5,437 bases of DNA from Rhodobacterales bacterium. Lineage in GTDB: Bacteria > Pseudomonadota > Alphaproteobacteria > Rhodobacterales > Rhodobacteraceae. Below the pieces are notes generated by a model that worked only from the letters and a program-made list of their open reading frames with translations, was not told the origin of the DNA and did not search any database. This document shows positions 1-4,899 of the stretch, in pieces. Numbering within the stretch: the stretch's first letter is position 1; each line of letters opens with the position of its first letter. Position numbers and translations under genes: made by a program. The stretch covers positions 1 through 5,437 of the forward strand of contig JAAFHS010000212.1 of assembly GCA_013298485.1 (NCBI GenBank). The letters are read 5' to 3'.

Positions 1-664
1 GCGCCTCGGCCCGCCAGATAACGGACAACACGGCAGGGGAATGGCCGGGGCGACCGCCGACATAAGTGGCATAGCGCGCAAACAGCTGGCGCAGGCGCGG
101 GTCGCGGAAATAGAGGGAGAGCAGGCGGGTCAGCGTCATGCCGGGGATCAGGGCGGGCCAGATCGTGGGCGTGGTCAGGGCGGCCTTTGCAATGGCGGGC
201 AGATCAGGGCGCGGGCCTTGCATGACGGGTGCGTCAAAAGCGCGGCGCAGCTTTTCGGCGAGGCTGTCGAAACGGGCGAAGGCGCGGGCCTCGCGGTCAC
301 CTGCGAAGGCGGTGATGGCGGCGATATTGGCCGCGCGGTCGGTGTGCAGATCAAGGGTTGAGCCATTGGGCCAGAAATGCCGGGCAAGGGTGGGTTGGGG
401 GATCAGCCTGATGTGGTCGTCAACGGTTTCGCCTGCCAGCGCAAAAAGATCGTCAAAGACATGCCGCATGGTCAGCACGGTGGGTCCGGTATCGACCGGG
501 CCTGCGGATGACGGGATGGCACGGGCTTTGCCGCCCACGGCCCCGTGCGAATCGATCAGGGTCACGGCCATGCCTGCGGCGGCCAGCCGGATGGCAGCGG
601 CAAGGCCGCCAAAGCCTGCACCGATGATGATGGCTGCGTCTGGGGCCGGGTCGGGCGTCTTCAT
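1..664 (-). CDS. crtD: Hydroxyneurosporene desaturase CrtD (carotenoid 3,4-desaturase), N-terminal part, cut by window edge
   Basis: FAD-dependent desaturase of the CrtI/phytoene-dehydrogenase family. It introduces the 3,4 double bond in 1-hydroxylated carotenoids on the way to spheroidene, acting at the membrane. Reading the minus strand from the ATG at 664 gives 221 uninterrupted codons to the window edge. Visible are a dinucleotide-binding GAGFGG at residues 15-20, an acidic residue ending the second strand (D38), the VGGKAR segment (43-48) and DTGPTVLTMRHVFD (from residue 58), which is CrtD-like rather than CrtI-like. The full family is about 500 residues, so over half is missing. No in-frame ATG, GTG or TTG lies in the 80 bases upstream, so the start is firm, although its Shine-Dalgarno is poor (only AAGCGG directly abutting the ATG). 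It is divergent from crtE, as in Rhodobacter, where crtC follows crtD. CrtI is the main alternative; position and sequence favour CrtD. Confidence 0.93.
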   Translation of the reverse strand, partial: MKTPDPAPDAAIIIGAGFGGLAAAIRLAAAGMAVTLIDSHGAVGGKARAIPSSAGPVDTGPTVLTMRHVFDDLFALAGETVDDHIRLIPQPTLARHFWPNGSTLDLHTDRAANIAAITAFAGDREARAFARFDSLAEKLRRAFDAPVMQGPRPDLPAIAKAALTTPTIWPALIPGMTLTRLLSLYFRDPRLRQLFARYATYVGGRPGHSPAVLSVIWRAEA

Positions 665-692
665 CCGCTTATGATGCGCGCGTGGGAGAAAG

Positions 693-710
693 TGTCCAGT
701 ATAATTTACA
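693..710. promoter_or_regulatory. PpsR/CrtJ-type operator (TGT-N12-ACA), crtD-proximal
   Basis: Exact TGT-N12-ACA palindrome in the AT-rich divergent region. The arms extend by one base to GTGT/ACAC (692-711), so it is the weaker of the two sites here. PpsR (CrtJ in R. capsulatus) is known to bind this pattern as cooperating tetramers and to repress bch and crt genes under oxygen or light. It covers a possible leftward -10 box for crtD and a possible rightward -35 for crtE, so one bound repressor could shut both operons. Binding is inferred from the pattern; ppsR itself is not in the window. Confidence 0.85.
698..703 (-). promoter_or_regulatory. Candidate -10 box for crtD
   Basis: On the minus strand this reads TATACT, 5 of 6 to the sigma-70 TATAAT consensus, 33 bases ahead of the crtD ATG. 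No good -35 is seen: TTCTTA (719-724, minus strand) lies 15 bases upstream and is weak. The hexamer sits inside the first PpsR-type palindrome. The position is sensible, but the assignment rests on one hexamer. Confidence 0.35.
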
Positions 711-730
711 CATTTCTGTAAGAATAGATT
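705..730 (+). promoter_or_regulatory. Candidate promoter region for crtEF
   Basis: TTTACA at 705-710 resembles a -35 box and ends exactly at the end of the first palindrome, just as TTGACA does at bchC. The best -10-like hexamer is TAGATT (725-730), but the spacer is only 14 bases; longer spacers give poorer hexamers. The location is supported mainly by analogy with the bchC promoter and by the AT-rich, operator-bearing context. The untranslated leader that follows (to 790) holds no other feature that I can see. Confidence 0.25.
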
Positions 731-734
731 TACA
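717..734. promoter_or_regulatory. PpsR/CrtJ-type operator (TGT-N12-ACA), crtE-proximal
   Basis: Second exact TGT-N12-ACA site, 6 bases after the first, 24 bp centre to centre. It has perfect 7-bp inverted arms, TCTGTAA (715-721) and TTACAGA (730-736), making it the stronger-looking site of the pair. Paired sites at this sort of spacing are the known arrangement for cooperative PpsR/CrtJ binding. It lies where the -10 region of a crtE promoter would be expected. Confidence 0.87.
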
Positions 735-775
735 GATGCGGGATGCGGTGCCAGATTGGACAGAACAGGGCCATC

Positions 776-782
776 AAAGGGG
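776..782 (+). promoter_or_regulatory. Ribosome binding site that sets the crtE start
   Basis: AAAGGGG lies 8 bases before the ATG at 791 and is the only purine-rich Shine-Dalgarno candidate nearby. It favours 791 over the ATG at 797 (14-base spacing) and excludes the in-frame ATG at 743, which has nothing comparable and almost touches the operator. Confidence 0.65.
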
Positions 783-790
783 CGTCCCCG

Positions 791-1672
791 ATGCCAATGA
801 ACCAGCGGATTGATGTGGCGGTAACGCGGGCGCTTGCCATGGCAGGGGGCGGAGTGGCCCCGCCGCGCCTTGCGGCAGCGCTGCCCTATGCGGTCTTGCC
901 GGGGGGGGCGCGGATCCGGCCCACGATCCTGTTGTCGGTGGCGATGGCCTGCCGGGACGACCGGCCCGCGCTGTCGGATGCGGCGGCAGCGGCGCTGGAG
1001 CTGATCCACTGTGCGAGCCTGGTGCATGACGATCTGCCTGCATTCGATGACGCGGATATCCGGCGCGGCAAGGCGACGGTACATCGCGCCTATGGCGAGC
1101 CTTTGGCGGTGCTGACGGGGGACAGTCTGATTATTCTGGCATTCGAAGTGCTGGCACAGGCGGCGGGCGATATGCCGGGGCGGGCATTGCAGCTGATTCA
1201 GGTGCTGGCGAAACGCACGGGCATGCCGTTTGGCATCTGCGCGGGACAGGGCTGGGAAAGCGAGACGCAGGTCAACCTTGCGGCGTATCACCGGGCCAAG
1301 ACGGGTGCCCTGTTCATTGCGGCGACGCAGATGGGGGCGATCGCGGCGGGGCAGGAGGCGGAACCCTGGGAAGAACTGGGCGCGCGGATCGGCGAGGCGT
1401 TTCAGGTGGCCGACGATCTGCGTGACGCGCTGGAAACGGCGGAACAGATGGGCAAACCTGCCGGGCAGGATGCGCTGCACGGGCGGCCCAATGCGGTGAG
1501 TGCGCTGGGCATTCCGGGGGCGGTTGCCCATCTGAAAGATATTCTGGGTGGCGCGATCTCATCCATCCCGTCCTGCCCCGGCGAGGCGATGCTGGCGCAG
1601 ATGGTGCGGGCTTACGCCCAGAAGATGACACCGGTGAACCTGACGCCACAGCGCGCGCGGGCGGGCAGGTAA
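791..1672 (+). CDS. crtE: Geranylgeranyl diphosphate synthase CrtE
   Basis: Short-chain prenyltransferase that condenses farnesyl diphosphate with isopentenyl diphosphate to give the C20 GGPP used for phytoene and for the phytyl tail of bacteriochlorophyll. Cytosolic. With the start at 791 it has 293 residues, close to Rhodobacter CrtE (roughly 290). Motifs: substrate-binding PGGARIRP (residues 37-44), first Asp-rich motif DDLPAFDD (80-87, with the two-residue insertion usual in bacterial GGPP synthases) and second Asp-rich motif DDLRD (208-212). The stretch YHRAKTGALFIAATQMGAIAAG is typical of Rhodobacter-type CrtE. The same frame opens at an ATG at 743, but the first 16 residues of that version look non-homologous and lack a ribosome site. 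It is the first gene of a rightward operon; crtF begins one base after its stop. A run of eight G (901-908) falls in the PGGARIRP codons. Confidence 0.96.
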   Translation: MPMNQRIDVAVTRALAMAGGGVAPPRLAAALPYAVLPGGARIRPTILLSVAMACRDDRPALSDAAAAALELIHCASLVHDDLPAFDDADIRRGKATVHRAYGEPLAVLTGDSLIILAFEVLAQAAGDMPGRALQLIQVLAKRTGMPFGICAGQGWESETQVNLAAYHRAKTGALFIAATQMGAIAAGQEAEPWEELGARIGEAFQVADDLRDALETAEQMGKPAGQDALHGRPNAVSALGIPGAVAHLKDILGGAISSIPSCPGEAMLAQMVRAYAQKMTPVNLTPQRARAGR

Positions 1673-1673
1673 G

Positions 1674-2786
1674 GTGGCTGACGTGCCCATCGGGGGGCAG
1701 CCTGCACCCCGGCGGGCGGGCCTTGGCCTTGCGGCTCGGCTGGCATCATCGCCGCGATTTCATGCGATTTGCGCACGTATTCCGGGATTGAAGCATATCG
1801 CGCGGGCCGAAGGGCGGGCACTGTTTTCCATCGTGTCGGGCTTTGCGCAGAGCCAGGCTTTGCTCGCTTTGGTGGAATTGCGTGTGCTGCACAGTCTGGC
1901 AGAGGGGCCAGCGACATCTGATGCGCTGGCGCGGCGAAGTGATCTGGCCGCTGAGCGGATGTGCATCCTTTTGCAGGCGGGGGCGGCGATGCGGCTGCTG
2001 CACCACAGGCGCGGGCAGTGGCATCTGTCATCCCGCGGGGCCGCGTTCCTGACCGTGCCGGGGCTGGAGGCGATGGTGCGCCACCACGGGGCGTTCTACC
2101 GCGATCTGGCCGATCCCGTGGCGCTGTTGCGTGGCGATGCACCGACGGCGCTGGCGCAGTTCTGGCCCTATGTGTTTGGCGCGGGCGGGGCAACGGACCC
2201 TGCGGTGACAGCGCTGTATTCGGGGTTGATGGCGGACAGTCAGGGGTTGGTTGCGACCGACACGCTGGGGTTGGTGGATTTTCGCGGCATCCGGCATCTG
2301 ATGGATGTGGGGGGCGGGACGGGCGCGTTTCTGCGCGCGGTGGGGGCGGCGCATCCGCATCTGGACATGACGCTGTTTGACCTGCCTGCGGTGGTTGCGG
2401 GCGCGCGGGGCCTGGGGCCGCGCGTGACGGTGCAGGGGGGCAGTTTCCGGGATGATCCGTTGCCGCAGGGGCCGGATGCGATCAGCCTGGTGCGGGTGTT
2501 GTATGACCATGCTGATTCGACGGTTTTGGCCCTTTTGTCAAAGATTTACGCCAGCCTGCCGCCGGGGGGGCGGCTGATCGTGTCGGAACCGATGTCGGGG
2601 GGCGCGCGGCCCGACCCTGCGACCGATGTGTACTTTGCGCTTTACACCTTGGCGATGCAGACGGGGCGCACGCGATCAGCGGCCGAAATCGCGGAAATGC
2701 TGCGCAATGCGGGCTTTTCGCAGATTTCGGTGCGCCCCGGTTTCAGGCCCTTTGTCACCAGCGTGGTTGTCGCCACAAAGGGATGA
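1674..2786 (+). CDS. crtF: Hydroxyneurosporene (demethylspheroidene) O-methyltransferase CrtF
   Basis: SAM-dependent O-methyltransferase that methylates the 1-hydroxyl of carotenoid intermediates, giving the methoxy group of spheroidene. From the GTG at 1674 it has 370 residues, near the family norm. An N-terminal winged-helix/dimerisation region (about 45-125, with SQALLALVELRVLHSLAEGP) precedes a Methyltransf_2-type Rossmann domain: SAM motif I DVGGGTG (211-217), FDLP (235-238) at the end of the next strand, and a glycine-rich LPPGGRLIVSEP. Where plant-type relatives usually carry HDW with the catalytic His, this reads YDH (277-279). The start is uncertain: GTG 1674 has GGGCAGG 4 bases upstream, while the in-frame GTG 1683 has AAGGTGG 5 bases upstream. 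The gene is one base from the crtE stop and so probably translationally coupled to it. It contains five G runs of 6-7 bases. Confidence 0.94.
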   Translation: MADVPIGGQPAPRRAGLGLAARLASSPRFHAICARIPGLKHIARAEGRALFSIVSGFAQSQALLALVELRVLHSLAEGPATSDALARRSDLAAERMCILLQAGAAMRLLHHRRGQWHLSSRGAAFLTVPGLEAMVRHHGAFYRDLADPVALLRGDAPTALAQFWPYVFGAGGATDPAVTALYSGLMADSQGLVATDTLGLVDFRGIRHLMDVGGGTGAFLRAVGAAHPHLDMTLFDLPAVVAGARGLGPRVTVQGGSFRDDPLPQGPDAISLVRVLYDHADSTVLALLSKIYASLPPGGRLIVSEPMSGGARPDPATDVYFALYTLAMQTGRTRSAAEIAEMLRNAGFSQISVRPGFRPFVTSVVVATKG

Positions 2787-2794
2787 GGATGAAC

Positions 2795-2812
2795 TGTCTA
2801 ATTTGATTGACA
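2795..2812. promoter_or_regulatory. PpsR/CrtJ-type operator 1 of bchC
   Basis: Exact TGT-N12-ACA site with perfect 7-bp arms AACTGTC (2792-2798) and GACAGTT (2809-2815). Its right half contains the TTGACA -35 box, so occupancy should block RNA polymerase. It begins only 9 bases after the crtF stop. Regulation by PpsR/CrtJ at bchC is well established in Rhodobacter; here it is inferred from pattern and position. Confidence 0.9.
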
Positions 2813-2834
2813 GTTTGCTTTGTAAGATTAAAGT
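2807..2834 (+). promoter_or_regulatory. Sigma-70-type promoter of bchCXY(Z)
   Basis: TTGACA (2807-2812) is a perfect -35 hexamer. TAAAGT (2829-2834), 16 bases later, is the best -10 match (4 of 6). The two boxes sit in the first and second PpsR-type palindromes. Transcription would start near 2841, leaving a leader of about 60 bases to bchC. With no terminator after crtF, bchC probably also receives read-through from the crtE promoter. Confidence 0.65.
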
Positions 2835-2838
2835 TACA
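2821..2838. promoter_or_regulatory. PpsR/CrtJ-type operator 2 of bchC
   Basis: Second exact TGT-N12-ACA site, 8 bases after the first (26 bp centre to centre), with 5-bp arms TGTAA and TTACA. It spans the likely -10 box. Two palindromes over the -35 and -10 regions, about 8 bases apart, match what I recall of the bchC promoter of Rhodobacter capsulatus, where CrtJ binds both cooperatively. Confidence 0.88.
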
Positions 2839-2888
2839 CTACTGACCCGCAAGCAGACTCTCACACAGATGAGGGCGCGGGAAACATC

Positions 2889-2896
2889 AGAGGGGA
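2889..2896 (+). promoter_or_regulatory. Ribosome binding site deciding the bchC GTG start
   Basis: AGAGGGGA lies 5 bases before the GTG at 2902. The open frame continues upstream to 2626, but that stretch overlaps crtF and the promoter, so this site places the real start. Confidence 0.75.
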
Positions 2897-2901
2897 CCCA
2901 C

Positions 2902-3843
2902 GTGCACACAACTGCCGTCATCTTGTCAGGGCCGAGGGAGCTGGGGTTGCAAAGCCTTGGCCTGTTGCCGCCGGGCGCGGGTGATGTGGTGGTTGAGATT
3001 GCGCATTCCGGTATTTCGACGGGCACGGAAAAGCTGTTCTGGGCCGGGACGATGCCGCCCTTTCCGGGCATGGGCTATCCGCTGGTGCCCGGATACGAGG
3101 CGGCGGGCGAAGTCGTCGAGGCGGCACCCGAGACGGGCTTTCGGGTGGGCGACCGGGTATTCGTGCCCGGTGCCAATTGTTTTGCCGACAATGTGCGCGG
3201 CCTGTTCGGGGCGGCGTCGCGGCATCTGGTGACGGCGGCGTCGCGGATCACGCGAATCGATGCAGGGCTGCAGGCGGAAGGTGCGCTGCTGGCCCTGGCG
3301 GCGACGGCGCGGCATGCGATTGCGGGGTTCAATACGGCGCTGCCCGATCTGATTGTGGGACATGGCACGCTGGGCCGGTTGCTGGCACGGCTGACAATTG
3401 CGGCAGGTGGATGCCCCGTGGTCTGGGAGACCAACCCGGTGCGGCGGATGGGGGCCGTGGGTTATGATGTGATCGACCCCGAGACGGATACGCGGCGCGA
3501 CTACCGGGCGATCTATGATGCGTCGGGGGCCAATGCGCTGCTTGACGTGCTGGTGCGGCGTCTGGCGAAGGGCGGCGAGATCGTGCTGGCCGGATTTTAC
3601 ACCGAACCTGTGGCCTTCACCTTTCCGCCCGCCTTCATGAAGGAGGCGCGGTTCCGCATCGCGTCGGAATGGAATGCGGATGACATGGTCGCGACGCGCA
3701 CCATGGTCGAATCCGGGGCGCTAAGCCTGGCGGGTCTGATTACGCATACGGCCTCTGCGGTGGATGCGACAGCGGCCTATGCGACCGCGTTCACCGACCC
3801 TGACTGTTTGAAAATGATCCTCGATTGGAAGGCCACGGCATGA
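2902..3843 (+). CDS. bchC: 3-hydroxyethyl bacteriochlorophyllide a dehydrogenase BchC
   Basis: Oxidises the C3 1-hydroxyethyl group of the bacteriochlorin to acetyl, giving bacteriochlorophyllide a; NAD-dependent and cytosolic. It is a member of the medium-chain dehydrogenase/reductase superfamily. From the GTG at 2902 it has 313 residues, the usual BchC length. HSGISTGTEKLFW (from residue 35) and PGYEAAGEVV (GYE at 64-66) replace the zinc-ligand Cys and the GHE motif of classical zinc alcohol dehydrogenases, a known feature of BchC as I recall it. The coenzyme site is GHGTLG (153-158). The C-terminus (DCLKMILDWKATA) is intact. It has its own operator-controlled promoter, and its stop overlaps the bchX start as ATGA, indicating coupled translation. 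Confidence 0.96.
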   Translation: MHTTAVILSGPRELGLQSLGLLPPGAGDVVVEIAHSGISTGTEKLFWAGTMPPFPGMGYPLVPGYEAAGEVVEAAPETGFRVGDRVFVPGANCFADNVRGLFGAASRHLVTAASRITRIDAGLQAEGALLALAATARHAIAGFNTALPDLIVGHGTLGRLLARLTIAAGGCPVVWETNPVRRMGAVGYDVIDPETDTRRDYRAIYDASGANALLDVLVRRLAKGGEIVLAGFYTEPVAFTFPPAFMKEARFRIASEWNADDMVATRTMVESGALSLAGLITHTASAVDATAAYATAFTDPDCLKMILDWKATA

Positions 3844-4841
3844 ATGACGTCCCTAACCTGAAGGATTTTGACGCCCGTCTGCGTGACGAGGCCAATCAGG
3901 AACCGAGCCTTGAGATCCCGCAGGGGGAGCCCACGAAAAAGACGCAGATCATCGCGATCTATGGCAAAGGCGGGATCGGCAAGTCGTTCACGCTGGCGAA
4001 CCTGAGCCACATGATGGCCGAGATGGGCAAAAGGGTGCTGCTGATCGGGTGCGATCCGAAATCGGATACCACGTCGCTTTTGTTCGGCGGCAAGGCCTGC
4101 CCCACGATCATCGAAACCTCGACCAAGAAGAAACTGGCGGGGGAAGAGGTGAAGATCGGCGATGTCTGCTTCAAGCGCGGCGGCGTGTTTGCGATGGAAC
4201 TGGGCGGGCCGGAAGTCGGCCGGGGCTGTGGTGGGCGCGGGATCATTCACGGGTTCGAACTACTGGAAAAGCTGGGGTTCCATGACTGGGACTTCGACTA
4301 TGTGCTCTTGGATTTCCTGGGTGATGTGGTCTGCGGCGGGTTCGGCCTGCCGATTGCGCGCGACATGGCGCAGAAGGTGATCCTGGTCGCGTCGAACGAT
4401 TTGCAGTCCTTGTATGTGGCGAACAACGTGTGTTCGGCGGTGGAATATTTCCGCAAACTGGGCGGGAATGTCGGCATCGCGGGGCTGGTCATCAACAAGG
4501 ATGATGGGACGGGTGAGGCTGCGGCCTTTGCCGAAGCCGTTGGCATTCCGGTCCTGGCGGCGATTCCGCAGAACGATGACCTGCGCAAGAAATCGGCGAA
4601 TTATCAAATCGTTGGCAGCTATGACAGCGAGTGGGGTCCGCTCTTTGCTTCGTTGGGCGAAGCGGTGGCGATTGCCCCGCCGGTGCGGCCCGCACCCCTG
4701 ACGCAGGACGGTCTGCTGAACCTGTTCGATGCGGAAACCACCGGCAAGGATTTCGTGCTGACACCTGCAACCGATGCGGACATGCGCGGCAAGAACGCTG
4801 TGGTCAAGGCATCCCTGGAAGTGGTGTATGACAATGCTTGA
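3840..4841 (+). CDS. bchX: Chlorophyllide a reductase iron protein BchX
   Basis: ATP-driven electron donor subunit of chlorophyllide a oxidoreductase (BchX2 with BchYZ), which reduces the C7=C8 double bond to make the bacteriochlorin ring; a nitrogenase Fe-protein (NifH/BchL) homologue. From the ATG at 3840 it has 333 residues, the normal length for BchX. Features: an N-terminal extension of about 35 residues absent from NifH, P-loop GKGGIGKS (42-49), GCDPKSD (70-76), and the two Cys that bind the dimer-bridging [4Fe-4S] cluster, C130 in GRGCGGRG and C165 in DVVCGG. Their 35-residue spacing equals C97/C132 of NifH. The ATG overlaps the bchC stop (ATGA), with GGAAGG (3827-3832) 7 bases upstream; an in-frame TTG at 3825 lies in bchC and is not needed. 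Its last 8 bases overlap a possible small ORF. Confidence 0.97.
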   Translation: MNDVPNLKDFDARLRDEANQEPSLEIPQGEPTKKTQIIAIYGKGGIGKSFTLANLSHMMAEMGKRVLLIGCDPKSDTTSLLFGGKACPTIIETSTKKKLAGEEVKIGDVCFKRGGVFAMELGGPEVGRGCGGRGIIHGFELLEKLGFHDWDFDYVLLDFLGDVVCGGFGLPIARDMAQKVILVASNDLQSLYVANNVCSAVEYFRKLGGNVGIAGLVINKDDGTGEAAAFAEAVGIPVLAAIPQNDDLRKKSANYQIVGSYDSEWGPLFASLGEAVAIAPPVRPAPLTQDGLLNLFDAETTGKDFVLTPATDADMRGKNAVVKASLEVVYDNA

Positions 4842-4899
4842 TCTGGAAACCCTGCGCAAACTGGACGAAGCCCTGGCCCGCCTGAAGGGTGCCAAGTGA
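4834..4899 (+). CDS. Possible 21-residue peptide ORF between bchX and bchY
   Basis: Unrecognised. An ATG at 4834 opens a 21-codon frame ending in TGA at 4897-4899. It overlaps the last 8 bases of bchX, and its stop overlaps the bchY start as GTGA. Its codons look like those of the neighbouring genes (five CTG, several GCC and CGC), whereas the bchY frame across the same bases uses codons such as GGA, CGA and TCT. The peptide begins MLDLETLRKLDEAL and has Leu at 7, 10, 14 and 17, a heptad a/d pattern suggesting an amphipathic helix, with a basic end. The ribosome site is modest (GGAAG, 12 bases upstream), so translation would depend on coupling to bchX. It could equally be a chance frame in a 54-base spacer; I know of no homologue. 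Confidence 0.35.
   Translation: MLDLETLRKLDEALARLKGAK
4885..4889 (+). promoter_or_regulatory. Ribosome binding site for the bchY GTG start
   Basis: AAGGG lies 6 bases before the GTG at 4896. Between the bchX stop, which is in the same frame, and this GTG there is no other start codon. The site therefore supports 4896 over the later in-frame GTG 4929, GTG 4935 and ATG 4977. It lies inside the possible 21-codon ORF. Confidence 0.6.

Noticed and set aside
138..674. A 178-codon rightward frame opposite crtD
   Set aside because: Its residues are a G+C-rich shadow of the crtD coding strand; the minus-strand frame carries clear CrtD motifs and needs no second gene.
743..790. Longer crtE beginning at ATG 743, adding 16 residues
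   Set aside because: The added residues look unlike known CrtE N-termini, no ribosome site precedes 743, and the start would lie 9 bases after the operator. ATG 791 has AAAGGGG at good spacing.
1612..2510. Minus-strand frames of 193 and 160 codons opposite crtF
   Set aside because: Pro/Arg/Ala-rich antisense shadows of crtF without recognisable motifs or ribosome sites.
2803..2815. FNR-like half site TTGAT near the bchC promoter
   Set aside because: There is no matching ATCAA half at the required spacing; the bases are better explained by the PpsR-type palindrome and the -35 box.
2626..2901. Upstream extension of the bchC frame to 2626
   Set aside because: It overlaps crtF codons and runs through the AT-rich promoter/operator region. 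GTG 2902 with AGAGGGGA gives the normal BchC length.
2787..2901. Terminator between crtF and bchC
   Set aside because: No GC-rich hairpin followed by a T run is present; the inverted repeats there are the operator palindromes with AT-rich spacers.
3176..3192. Inverted repeat ATTGT-N7-ACAAT inside bchC
   Set aside because: The spacing between TGT and ACA is 7, not 12, and it is inside coding sequence away from any promoter, so it is unlikely to be a PpsR site.
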